Source: Chlorogloeopsis fritschii
Lineage (GTDB): Bacteria > Cyanobacteriota > Cyanobacteriia > Cyanobacteriales > Nostocaceae
Reading direction: 5' to 3' (one strand)
NCBI RefSeq assembly: GCF_043099315.1
Contig: NZ_CP170746.1
Length of the DNA stretch: 64,000 nt
The notes under the pieces are model-generated. The model was not told the origin of the DNA and searched no databases. It saw only the letters and a list, made by a program, of their open reading frames with translations. The stretch's first letter is position 1, and each line of letters begins with the position of its first letter. Shown piece after piece: positions 1-8,201 of the stretch. The position numbers and the translations under genes are program-made.

Positions 1-2288
1 TACTCACCTTTTCTAAGGTATATCTGACATCGGTTGCCGTAAACCTCAGCTAGATTAGGGTTGAGTTTGATGGCTTGGTTATAGTCAGCAATGGCGCGAT
101 CGTATTCTTGTTTGGGGTAGTAAGCATTGCCTCGGTTATTGTAAGCTTCGACTAGATTGGGATCAAGTTGAATAGCTCGGTTGTAGTCAGCAATAGCGCG
201 ATCGTATTCTTGTTTGGGATAGTAAGCATTGCCTCGGTTGTTGTAAGCTTTAGCATCATAGGGATCTAGTCTGAGGGCTTGATCGTAGTCAGCAATAGCG
301 CGATCATAGTCTTGTTTGTAGTAGTAAGCTAGCCCCCTGTTATAGTAAACTTTGGCATCATCGGGGTTAAGTTTAATGGCTTGGTTGTAGTCAGCAATAG
401 CGCGATCATAGTCTTTTTTGTAGTAGTAAGCTAGTCCTCGATTGTAGTAAACTTTGGCATCATCGGGGTTAAGTTTAAGGACTTGGTTGTAATCAGCAAT
501 AGCGCGATCGTAGTCTTTTTTATAATAGTAAGCTTGTCCCCGATTGTAATAGGCTTTGATTAAGCTAGAGTCTAGTTTAATAGCTCGGTTGTAGTTAGCG
601 ATCGCATGATTATAGTTTTTTTTATAGTAGTAAGCATTGCCTCGGTTGTTGTAAGCCTCGGCTAGATTAGGATTAAGTTTAATGGCTTGATTGTAGTTAG
701 CAATGGCACGGTTGTAGTCTTTTTTTTCAATATAAACTAATCCTCGGTTGTTGTAAGCTTCGGCGTCATAGGGATTAATTTTCAGAACTTGGTTATAGTC
801 AGCAATGGCACGATTGTAGTCTTTTTTATAATAATAAGCATTTCCTCTATTTTTATAAGCTTTAGCATCATTGGGATTAAGTTGAATAGCTCGGTTATAG
901 TCAGCGATAGCGCGATCGTAGTCTTTTTTACGGTAGTAAGTATTGCCTCGTTTTTTGTAATCTTTAGCATCATCAGAGTTAACTTTGAGGATTTTACTGT
1001 CATCGGTAAGGGATTTATTAGTATCTTTTTGGTTGGCTTTGCCAACGCCAGGTAGATCCTGTGCTTTGTCAGTCTCTGCTAAATTAGGATCGAGTTTGAG
1101 GGCTTGATTGTAATCAGCCATGGCGCGATCGTAGTCTTTTTTGTCGGCGTAAGCCAGCCCCCGATTTTTATAAGCTTCTGCTAAATCAGGATCGATTTTG
1201 AGAGCTTTAGTGTAATCACCAATAGCGCGATCGTAGTCTTTTTGATAGTAGTAAACATTGCCTCGGTTGTTGTATGCTTTAGCATCATCAGGATTAAGTT
1301 TGAGAGCTTGATTATAGTCAGCAATAGCGCGTTCGTAGTCTTTTTTGTAGTAATAAGCTACTCCCCGGTTGTTGTAAGCATTAACTAACTTCGGATCGAG
1401 TTTAAGAGCTTGGTTGTAATCAGCAATAGCACGTTCGTAGTCTTTTTTGTCAGCGTAAGCCAGCCCTCGATTTTTATAAACTTCTGCGAGATTGGGGTCA
1501 AGTTTAATAACTTGATTGTAGTCAGTAATGGCGCGATCGTAGTCTTTTTTGTAGTAGTAAGCCAGCCCTCGGTTGTAGTAAGCATTAACTAGGTTAGAGT
1601 CTAGATTAATGGCTTGGTTATAGTCGGTAATAGCATTATCGTAGTATTTCTTTTGAGCGTAGGCATTACCTTTGTAGAAATGGACGATGCTTTTATCCAA
1701 AGTAGGAACAGATTTTTTCATTTTCAGTGCATCGCTGAAACTGGCAATAGCCTTATCTAAATCACTAGCTTTGTAGCGAATTATTCCTATAGTCACAAGG
1801 CTTAAATAAATCATTTCATTGGAAACGCTTGTTTGCAATTTGAAACTTTTTAATTCGGATACGTCTGCTGTTTTCTCTAATCTTTTTATTTTAGGTAGTT
1901 CTTTGAGGGAACGTAAAACTTCAAAGTGAGCGCTCAACTGTACTGCCACATCTGTTGCTCCATAATCACCCCAAATCACGATAGTTGCTTTGTGTTTTTT
2001 ACCCTCGTTGCGAGCATCTTTTTGTTCTGTGATGGTTTTATTTAAACGTTGTATTTTTACACCAGGAAATCCTTTGGTAGCGTCATCTAAACTATCAAAA
2101 ATATTTTTTGTGACGCGGTAGTTTTTATGTTTAGAAGCTGAACCTTCAAAATTAGCAAGGAGAACAATAATGTCATTTGTTGGTAAATTTTGCCACGTAT
2201 AAAATCCAGCAGTGCTCAATATGGAAGTAGCAATCATGCCAGCGAAGACTAAGCGATAGCAAGACGAAATACGTGCAAAATAGGGCAT
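1..2288 (-). CDS. Large TPR-repeat protein (3' end off the window)
   Basis: The start is the ATG at 2288; the frame stays open to base 1, so at least 762 residues are present and the C-terminus is missing. Residues about 8-30 form a hydrophobic segment, either a membrane anchor or an uncleaved signal. Residues about 35-150 form an unrecognised alpha/beta region containing IVIWGDYG. From roughly residue 155 onward there are about 16-17 tetratricopeptide repeats of 34 residues, many built on YDRAIADYNQAIKLNP. TPR arrays are protein-binding solenoids, so a scaffold or adaptor role is inferred. The DNA repeats (about 102 bp) are very similar to each other and carry HIP1-like CGCGATCG cores that encode the YDRAI part, suggesting recent amplification or gene conversion. 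The partner is unknown. Confidence 0.85.
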   Translation of the reverse strand, partial: MPYFARISSCYRLVFAGMIATSILSTAGFYTWQNLPTNDIIVLLANFEGSASKHKNYRVTKNIFDSLDDATKGFPGVKIQRLNKTITEQKDARNEGKKHKATIVIWGDYGATDVAVQLSAHFEVLRSLKELPKIKRLEKTADVSELKSFKLQTSVSNEMIYLSLVTIGIIRYKASDLDKAIASFSDALKMKKSVPTLDKSIVHFYKGNAYAQKKYYDNAITDYNQAINLDSNLVNAYYNRGLAYYYKKDYDRAITDYNQVIKLDPNLAEVYKNRGLAYADKKDYERAIADYNQALKLDPKLVNAYNNRGVAYYYKKDYERAIADYNQALKLNPDDAKAYNNRGNVYYYQKDYDRAIGDYTKALKIDPDLAEAYKNRGLAYADKKDYDRAMADYNQALKLDPNLAETDKAQDLPGVGKANQKDTNKSLTDDSKILKVNSDDAKDYKKRGNTYYRKKDYDRAIADYNRAIQLNPNDAKAYKNRGNAYYYKKDYNRAIADYNQVLKINPYDAEAYNNRGLVYIEKKDYNRAIANYNQAIKLNPNLAEAYNNRGNAYYYKKNYNHAIANYNRAIKLDSSLIKAYYNRGQAYYYKKDYDRAIADYNQVLKLNPDDAKVYYNRGLAYYYKKDYDRAIADYNQAIKLNPDDAKVYYNRGLAYYYKQDYDRAIADYDQALRLDPYDAKAYNNRGNAYYPKQEYDRAIADYNRAIQLDPNLVEAYNNRGNAYYPKQEYDRAIADYNQAIKLNPNLAEVYGNRCQIYLRKGE

Positions 2289-2957
2289 AATGAAAAACTT
2301 ATAAATGTTGGTTCCCAAAACTCTTTTTATAATGTTGTTTCATCCTCAGGCTTATCTAACAGAATCCAGAATAAAGAATTTATTCTAACTACTGTAGACG
2401 CCCAGAGGGCAGCTTCCCGTAGGGTATTCTGAATTCTTCTTCAATGAATTCTTTAGGTGAAAACATACTCAAACGCACTCTTTTGGATCGGTTTGAGGAA
2501 CGGAAAAGGGCGCAGAGTCGATTCTACCGTACTCATTCTTAAATGCTTCCATATCATTTATAAGGAAGTTAGTAAATTAAAAATGTAGTTTTTGTATTGA
2601 TTCTTTACAACGTATTCTAAATTACATATTTTTCAACTCGATGGCAGCAGTGCTAACTTTAATACACTTGAATTATTTTTGTCACGCCGATCGCTTCTTT
2701 GTGTTTAATTGTTAATACCTAGTTTCTGAAACAGGCTTATTCCTTGACTTGAGGCTAATTGAAAAATATTGCTGTCAAAAGTTCCCAAGTTGTTGAATGT
2801 TGACAGCATAATTCAAAGTGCGATCGCTCCAGAGGTTTTTGCGTAAATACACTGCTACTTTAATTGCCCTTTTTCATAAAATACCGCAAAAACACGGTTA
2901 CAATCTTTTGCGATCCCGATCAAAACTGCAATTATCCAGTTTAATTAGGGTGCATTT
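2289..2957. other. Gene-free AT-rich spacer with a small GC-rich repeat
   Basis: This spacer lies between two divergently transcribed genes and must hold both promoters. A GC-rich block at about 2395-2430 (GCCCAGAGGGCAGCTTCCCG) resembles the GC-rich islands elsewhere in the window. An open frame of 32 codons at 2444-2542 has no ribosome binding site and is not called. Otherwise I see nothing. Confidence 0.6.
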
Positions 2958-3203
2958 ATGACAAGCCCTGTAATGACGGTAATCCGAGTCAATCTGGAAA
3001 GGGCAAAAGAGGTTGCTCAAGAATTGGAGCAAGCTTCATATACTCAACTCAGTGCTTATTGCTTGGAAATTTTGAGACAGATAGGATGCTCTGATACTGA
3101 ACTCCCTGTCAACTTACAAACTCGCGAACAGCAGCTAAATTTCATCACTGGCTTTGCATCTTATGCTTTTGGGGAGGTACTAAATGTCCAAAGCATTCAT
3201 TGA
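2958..3203 (+). CDS. Hypothetical 81-aa protein, first of an overlapping pair
   Basis: I do not recognise this protein. It is small, largely helical by composition, and has Cys at residues 35 and 44, with no membrane segment. The start is the first ATG at 2958; there is no strong Shine-Dalgarno, and the in-frame ATG five codons later is an alternative. Its last 20 bases overlap the start of the next gene (3184) in another frame. A GGGGAGG sequence at 3172-3178 inside this gene serves the downstream ATG. The two are therefore probably co-translated and may work together. A helix-turn-helix gene follows about 115 bp after the pair. No function is proposed. Confidence 0.6.
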   Translation: MTSPVMTVIRVNLERAKEVAQELEQASYTQLSAYCLEILRQIGCSDTELPVNLQTREQQLNFITGFASYAFGEVLNVQSIH

Positions 3204-3468
3204 GGAACTAGAGGATATATTTGATTTCTCAGAGTCAGTAGAAAATACTGGTTTATTTCCAACAGAGGAAGATCTGTTGATTTTATACGAAAAATTCTCT
3301 GGATTTGAAATCCCCACAAATGTATTCTTACAAGCTATAGCCATTGCTGCTTATGATCGCGCATCTGCTTTTCGCTATGCCGATTACTATGTGAATGTTC
3401 TTAAAAATGAGAATAAACGTCAAAATTTGCTGGCTTTGGAAGACGAGTCTGATTTTGAAAACAATTGA
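3184..3468 (+). CDS. Hypothetical 94-aa acidic protein, second of an overlapping pair
   Basis: Not recognised. It is acidic at both ends (runs such as EELEDIFDF and DESDFENN), has no signal peptide or membrane segment, and the middle (residues about 40-70) is rich in Ala, Tyr and Phe as in a small helical bundle. The ATG at 3184 is preceded by GGGGAGG at good spacing within the upstream gene, which supports translational coupling with it. Stop codon at 3466-3468. Physical interaction with the 81-aa product is a reasonable guess only. Confidence 0.6.
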   Translation: MSKAFIEELEDIFDFSESVENTGLFPTEEDLLILYEKFSGFEIPTNVFLQAIAIAAYDRASAFRYADYYVNVLKNENKRQNLLALEDESDFENN

Positions 3469-3583
3469 AGTAACTTGATACTTTACTTCCAACAAGACTG
3501 GCTTGATCTTAATCTGAGTAATGAAAATTACTAGCATCTAGGCTTCAAGGTAAATCTAACAACAGAGAACCAGGAGATAAACT

Positions 3584-3778
3584 ATGCTTAATCGTGGAAT
3601 TTCTACTTTGGAAGCAGCCAGGCGTTTAGGTATAGATTTAAGCCAAATGCATCAGATTTTACACACGGGACAACTTCCCACCCGCAGGCGAAACGGACAA
3701 CGAGTTATTACTGAAGGTGCTGTGCAGGAATATCAAGCCAGAAAAAGACTTGCCTCTCGCTATCAAGATTGGTATTGA
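3584..3778 (+). CDS. Small excisionase/MerR-like helix-turn-helix protein
   Basis: A 64-residue basic protein. Residues 7-30 (TLEAARRLGIDLSQMHQIL) read as the helix-turn-helix of the excisionase/MerR 'winged' DNA-binding family, and the wing is the RRRNGQRVI segment at about 34-42. Such single-domain proteins bind DNA and act as regulators or recombination directionality factors, but no integrase is visible nearby. The sequence AGGAGA at 3571-3576 is a good ribosome binding site for the ATG at 3584. The stop codon falls at the boundary of a GC-rich repeat island. Possibly linked to the two-gene unit upstream. Confidence 0.6.
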   Translation: MLNRGISTLEAARRLGIDLSQMHQILHTGQLPTRRRNGQRVITEGAVQEYQARKRLASRYQDWY

Positions 3779-4080
3779 GGAGGAGGCAGAGAGCAGCGCG
3801 TTGCGGAGAGAAGTCTGTAGACGCGGAGCGGTGAGCCAGTCCGGTGGACGGGTTCCCCGGCATAAAGGAACTGGCGAACCCGGAGGGCTTCCCGCAGGGT
3901 GCGGCGGCTTCCGCCGATGGTGCGAGCGGGGATAGCTGTGGTTGCTGTGCAACCACAGCGTCGGCTCTGCCCCCGCCGCACCTGCATGGCAATCAGAACT
4001 TCGGAGGGTTCCCCCCCCGTTGTAGCGACTGCCCAGAGGCAGAAGGACAAAGGGACAAGGGGAAGAATTCTCCCCTGAAG
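3779..4080. repeat. GC-rich repeat island 1
   Basis: About 300 bp of GC-rich DNA, sharply different from its AT-rich flanks, made of short inverted repeats such as GTTGCTGTGCAACCACAGC and GCGGCTTCCGCCG. It ends with GCGACTGCCCAGAGGCAGAAGG, which recurs in inverted orientation in island 2 (about 8000-8025). Overlapping open frames exist on both strands but look like a by-product of base composition. The origin is unknown; it looks like a nest of small intergenic palindromic elements. Confidence 0.6.
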
Positions 4081-4131
4081 CTCCTGGTGCTTCTTTCTTA
4101 GTCCCTAATCCCTAATCCCCAGCACCTTTTT

Positions 4132-4605
4132 TTAATTGCCTATGCCAGGATTCAGTTGAATTAATACCCAAGTCAAATAAGTACCAAAAGGCCCCCAAAG
4201 AGCATAAGGTAAAAATAGCCAAGAAGCTGCTTGGGAAATTGGTTTAACCAAAAATGCCAGAATGTAGACGAGAATGGTTGCCAAGCCACCAACAATTATT
4301 CCACCGAAAAGGCTGCGGAGTTCAACCACAATCGGACTATATGCTGAAGTCAAAATAGCGATCGCTGCATACATCGCCATCAAAAACCAAGGACGAAATC
4401 TTTTTGAGCTTTGATCCCACACTAATATTGCAGAAATTGTGGTACAACTCCAAATCACAAACCAGACAAACGGGATGATAAACTCAAATGTCAACCAGTC
4501 TGGGCGTTCCAAGCTCTGAAACCAGGGATCGCGTAAAGATGTAAACAGGCTGCCACCAAAAAACAGCGCTGCTGAGACTGCGACAATAATCCATCTAGCT
4601 TTCAC
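4132..4605 (-). CDS. tspO: TspO/MBR-family membrane protein
   Basis: A tryptophan-rich integral membrane protein of 157 residues, the usual size of TspO (peripheral-type benzodiazepine receptor family). Five hydrophobic segments can be drawn at about residues 5-24, 44-64, 72-92, 98-118 and 125-148. Family-like features are PDWLTFEF in the first loop and the final helix LPYALWGPFGTYLTW. Bacterial TspO proteins bind or degrade porphyrins and take part in tetrapyrrole-dependent stress responses; that role is transferred from the family, not shown here. The start is the ATG at 4605. The downstream side is a short-repeat stretch (CCCTAATCCCTAATCCC) and GC-rich island 1. Confidence 0.85.
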   Translation of the reverse strand: MKARWIIVAVSAALFFGGSLFTSLRDPWFQSLERPDWLTFEFIIPFVWFVIWSCTTISAILVWDQSSKRFRPWFLMAMYAAIAILTSAYSPIVVELRSLFGGIIVGGLATILVYILAFLVKPISQAASWLFLPYALWGPFGTYLTWVLIQLNPGIGN

Positions 4606-4724
4606 AACAAATACCTGTAAAAGTAGGATTTTATTAGCAGTTTAGACTTTAGTGAACATTATTGCACCTATCTTGAGTTTAAGACCTCACTCTGTTCTAG
4701 CGGACGGGGTGAAGATTACTAAAC

Positions 4725-4830
4725 TTCTTGCAAAAATCAGGATCTAGATTTATTACAACCACAGATAAACACAGATAGACACAGATATTATCCGTGTTCA
4801 TCTGTGTCTATCTGTGGTCGATTTTTCACA
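4725..4830. repeat. Palindromic intergenic element, copy C (core 4758-4818)
   Basis: The long imperfect palindrome AACCACAGATAAACACAGAT...ATCTGTGTCTATCTGTGGTCG could fold into a hairpin of about 28 bp per arm. The same core occurs at 22534-22600 and 61332-61398. Here the flanks are less similar than in the other two copies. It looks like a small non-autonomous mobile or REP-like element. Confidence 0.7.
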
Positions 4831-5151
4831 TCTTGCACCAGTTGCTTGATTGCAATTCTTTTAGGGTGGGCACTGCCTAACTTTCTTCAAACTCTTATTG
4901 TTACATTGTAGACAGTGCTCCGAAGTTCCTGGGGCGTGGGAAACCCGCCTGCGGGGCTTCTCTCCACCTTACAGTTATAAAGAATGCTGCAAGTCTCAGA
5001 GTTATTTGAAAATCGAATGAGTGCAAAAGATTTACTCTACATAAACCGCTACAATCACCTGAATTGGTGATCCAAATGCATGAGTTCAATTGCTGCCATC
5101 TCTATTTAGGATGAGGACTAATGAACAGCAAAAAAGTCCATCATAAATAAA
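4831..5151. other. Gene-free spacer with repeat remnants
   Basis: It contains TTAGGGTGGGCACTGCCTAACTTTC (about 4860-4884), related to the tandem element at 36555-36736, and the small GC-rich inverted piece GAAACCCGCCTGCGGGGCTTC. No convincing gene seen. Confidence 0.5.
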
Positions 5152-5607
5152 ATGTGGGAGGCAAGAGTGCTCAAGACGACTCCAAGAAATTGGTTTACTT
5201 GGAATTGTGACGTTGTAGAGGATAATTTATCTATTGGAAGTATCGAATTTTCAGCTTGGGGAGAAGCTGGTCAATTTTTTATTTCAAATTCTTGCTATGT
5301 AGCTTACCGTGAAACTCCAGTAAGTGCAATTTTTTTTCTAGAACAAAACGGTGAACGTATTGCCTGGGCTGTGAAACCTAATCCTTTTGCAAGAATGTTT
5401 GAAATTACCTATGCTGATACCAAATACGAGCTAAAAGCTGAATCCCCTTTTTCTAGAGAGTTTGTTTTACAAGAGCGCGAACTAATAATCGGTGCAATTA
5501 GTCCTGAACATCTTTTTACTCGCAGAGCGATCGCAGATTTGCCTACAACTATTCCTTTGCCTTTGAGGCTGTTTATGATTTGGCTTGTACTTTTGCGACG
5601 TTGCTGA
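5152..5607 (+). CDS. Conserved hypothetical, possible tubby/LURP-like beta-barrel
   Basis: A 151-residue protein. The pattern of short beta strands (WNCDVVEDN..IGSIEFSAWGEAG.FFI) followed by a single hydrophobic helix at the C-terminus with the lead-in LPTTIPLPLRLFMIWL resembles a widespread bacterial family that I believe has a tubby/LURP-one-like barrel. I can name no function. There is no signal peptide. The ATG at 5152 has a weak ribosome binding site. The next gene, a lipoprotein, begins 30 bp downstream on the same strand, so the two are probably co-transcribed. Confidence 0.65.
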   Translation: MWEARVLKTTPRNWFTWNCDVVEDNLSIGSIEFSAWGEAGQFFISNSCYVAYRETPVSAIFFLEQNGERIAWAVKPNPFARMFEITYADTKYELKAESPFSREFVLQERELIIGAISPEHLFTRRAIADLPTTIPLPLRLFMIWLVLLRRC

Positions 5608-5636
5608 AATAGTAATGCTAAAAAAGCATCAAAATT

Positions 5637-6266
5637 ATGAATAAGATTTTTTCTATTATGAGTGCGATCGCACTCATCTTTAGCAATGGCTGTACTGTGC
5701 AAGTGAATCCCACTCCCACGCCCACTCCTACTCCACCAACAGCCCAACCGAAATCAAATACAATTACTGACACCATTGATGTAGAAGGAGAAAAACAGAA
5801 AATTACGCTCAACCTCTACAAAAGAGCAGGTTTACCCTTTACAACCTATGTACCAGCCAATCGTTTTGTAGATCAAACAGTTAGTTCCGGGGAGGGAACA
5901 GCAGTATGGTTTTATTGGCTTCAACCTGATGGTAAACCCAATAAAAACGTGTACGTACAGTTTTTCTTTCCTGGTGAAAAGTTAACTTTGCAACAGACAA
6001 CAGAAAGATTATTGGGAAATAATGGTTTATTTGCCATCAATAAATGGCAAGTAACTAACCGTTCTCAAGCTCAAGAGGATTTATATCCTTGGGCAACAGA
6101 AAAAATAGTCTTTCGGCAACAAGGCGATCGCAATATCGTTGGCAGTGTCTTTGTTGGTGAATCCAATGGCAGAGCCTTCTGGGCAGTAAAACACTATCCA
6201 GCAGAATTCGGCGATGGTTTTGAGCCTTTAGCAGGAAAAATCTTTAGTTATTTGCAATTGATTTAG
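5637..6266 (+). CDS. Hypothetical lipoprotein with a TP-repeat linker
   Basis: 209 residues. The N-terminus MNKIFSIMSAIALIFSNGC is a short signal peptide ending in a lipobox-like Cys at residue 19, so the protein is probably an acylated, periplasm-facing lipoprotein. It is followed by a Thr-Pro linker (residues about 24-35, TPTPTPTPP). The remaining 160 residues form a soluble domain with no recognised motif; in it SGEGTAVWFYWLQPDG and a late GRAFWAVKHYPAEFGDGFEP are notable. It follows the 5152 gene at 30 bp, in probable operon. The function is unknown. Confidence 0.65.
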   Translation: MNKIFSIMSAIALIFSNGCTVQVNPTPTPTPTPPTAQPKSNTITDTIDVEGEKQKITLNLYKRAGLPFTTYVPANRFVDQTVSSGEGTAVWFYWLQPDGKPNKNVYVQFFFPGEKLTLQQTTERLLGNNGLFAINKWQVTNRSQAQEDLYPWATEKIVFRQQGDRNIVGSVFVGESNGRAFWAVKHYPAEFGDGFEPLAGKIFSYLQLI

Positions 6267-7042
6267 GGGAGCGGCTTAGTCTCAAGCTTTTAGCCCCTAA
6301 TCCCAAAAAATATTAATTTGGTCGATTTGTCAATCTCTTATTCTAAGTATATTTACTTGCTTAATATATTTACTACTTACGGGTGATGTTTAAGTAATTA
6401 TCAACCAAATGGTATAAAAATCATAATTTGCGTAATTCCTAGCAGATACCTATTTTGAATTGTAAAGTCTTTACCAAAAGACTATTCCAAGTATCCCAAC
6501 CATCACGACCTAGCTGTAGTTAGTATTACGGATATTTCTTAAGTAGGTAAACAAGCAAGACTGTTAAGTTACAGAAAAGTCAGGTAATCATGACAAATAC
6601 GTGATTGTACTTAAGTATTCAGTTTTTTTAATACATAAACTATAAAATAAATTATTTTTTAATGTTTAAAAAATGATTAAAATTTTAGTTTACCAACATC
6701 ACAATAGGTTGCTAATTGTAACGTAGTCTAAATCTAAATCAATAAAATCTAAGTTTTAAAGGCATACTGTAATATTACCAAGTTACTGTTAACCTTTACA
6801 CAAATTTATTACTCAGTATAAATGCTATGTATATTTATATGCATAGTCATATTTATTACTCAATATATTTGACAAATATAGGTAATTACGGATAGATTTT
6901 GAAGAAAAAATTAAATAATAATGCAACAGATGATTTTTCTAGACAAAAAATCAAGTTAAACACCATAACACAGCGTCTTCAAATTGTAATTAATTTGATG
7001 GTATTACTGTGAAATTTTGAGTGTTTTTCTAAGTAAATTAGC
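6267..7042. other. Long AT-rich gene-free spacer
   Basis: About 775 bp of strongly AT-rich sequence upstream of the diiron-type enzyme gene. It has no gene, no clear terminator and no repeat in common with other islands. The long leader could hold the regulatory region of the next gene; I cannot assign any operator. Confidence 0.5.
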
Positions 7043-7876
7043 ATGACACAACTGACTTCTATGCAATCGATGACTTATCTGGATTTGCAATCTCTTTCGT
7101 TTAATAATAATGCAACTAACCTAGCCAAAGCCAACTTTTCAAGCTCTAAAAAAATGGCGGAAATTTTAAATAAAAGAATTAAAGCCAAGAAGAGAGTTGC
7201 TAAATCAGATATTATCGATGAAATACACCGTTTTGCAATTCAGAAGCATCCAGTGTTAACGAATCGGATGTATTCAAAGCTTCTTAGTCAAGACTTATCT
7301 ACAAAAGGATTTGAAATCTTTTTTAATGATTATTATCATGCTTCCTGTCATGGCTTCTTTTGGATCGTTTTACGTCAAGCATTAAATGCACACCAAGACA
7401 AGACTTGGCGCAATTATATAAAAACTATGCTTGCAGAAGAAAGTCGGCCGCGGATGCATTGTGTAATTTTAAAAGAATTTATTGAGTCTTGCGGTTTTCA
7501 AATTCAAGAACCAGTTGTCGCACAACAATTTATTGATTCAATGGTAAAAGGTTTTACAAGTGATATTCCTTTTGCCTTGGGATATTCACTAGGGGTAGAA
7601 GTAGAAGGTGCGTATCAAATTGATCTGATTGAACAAAGTTGCAAACCAAAATTCTCAGAACAGTTAGCGCAAACAATTTGGTTTGAAATCCATTTAGACT
7701 CTAGCGGAGAAGAAGAACACGCTAATCAAGCAGTTGATACGATTGAGAGAACATTGAATAGTGAATCGGATCTAGAGCGATTGCGCCAAGGTTTTTTTCA
7801 AGCGTGTGATGATACTTACAATTTTATGGAGTCACTGTACCAGCATATTGCAACAGTCCCAACAGCTACCAGGTAA
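7043..7876 (+). CDS. Haem-oxygenase-like diiron oxidase family protein (CADD-like)
   Basis: A 277-residue protein of the haem-oxygenase-like fold. Candidate metal ligands are spread along the helices as in the diiron branch (CADD, SznF, iron-containing redox enzyme families): AEESRPRMH at about residues 131-139 (Glu, His), EVEGAYQID at about 187-195 (Glu, Asp), and WFEIHLDSSGEEEHANQA at about 213-230 (His, Asp, Glu, His). Members oxidise small molecules with O2 or act in cofactor pathways; the substrate here is unknown. It stands alone between an AT-rich spacer and GC-rich island 2, so context gives no clue. The start is the ATG at 7043; a shorter form from residue 8 is possible. Residues 1-45 look disordered. 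Similarity to a cyanobacterial DUF (DUF3865/CADD-like) is from memory. Confidence 0.75.
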   Translation: MTQLTSMQSMTYLDLQSLSFNNNATNLAKANFSSSKKMAEILNKRIKAKKRVAKSDIIDEIHRFAIQKHPVLTNRMYSKLLSQDLSTKGFEIFFNDYYHASCHGFFWIVLRQALNAHQDKTWRNYIKTMLAEESRPRMHCVILKEFIESCGFQIQEPVVAQQFIDSMVKGFTSDIPFALGYSLGVEVEGAYQIDLIEQSCKPKFSEQLAQTIWFEIHLDSSGEEEHANQAVDTIERTLNSESDLERLRQGFFQACDDTYNFMESLYQHIATVPTATR

Positions 7877-8195
7877 GCCCACTACCCTCGTTACCCTCGT
7901 TTACCCTCGTTACCAGGTTCAACCTGGTAACGAAAAATAGAGCCTCTGGCTCTGATATCACCCACCGAGTAACGGTGAAAAAACACTTCTGTTGTCTTTC
8001 CTTCTGCCTCTGGGCAGTCGCCACCCTGACGGGAAGCCCTTCGGGTTCGCCAGTCACCTGCGCTCGTGTTACCCTCCCGCAGTGCTGGACTCACCGCCCA
8101 CTCTCCGAGAAGCCAGGCTACGCCTGTCTACCGGGCGTCTACAACGGAGGGGAACCTCCGCACGGCGCTGCTCTCTGCTCTCTGACTTGTTTCTT
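7877..8195. repeat. GC-rich repeat island 2
   Basis: It starts with a direct repeat (TACCCTCGTTACCCTCGTTTACCCTCG) and the palindrome GTTACCAGGTTCAACCTGGTAAC (about 7908-7931), the latter also near 18438-18462. It then carries CTTCTGCCTCTGGGCAGTCGCC (also in islands 1 and 3) and ends with CAACGGAGGGGAACCTCCGC plus CGGCGCTGCTCTCTGC at about 8150-8187, identical to part of island 3. Short open frames overlap it on both strands and are not believed to be genes. Confidence 0.65.
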
Positions 8196-8201
8196 AAAAC
8201 T

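Noticed and set aside
789..1592. Open frames on the opposite strand of the TPR array (789-1055 and 1410-1592 plus)
   Set aside because: They are mirror images of the TPR coding repeats on the minus strand; the product is low-complexity Val/Ile/Ser with no start signals.
2444..2542. 32-codon basic peptide (MNSLGENILKRT...)
   Set aside because: No ribosome binding site, in a spacer, length expected by chance; not called as a gene.
3659..4101. Several overlapping frames of 72-97 codons on both strands
   Set aside because: They all fall in GC-rich repeat island 1, where stops are rare; products are Pro/Ser/Arg-rich and unlike proteins.
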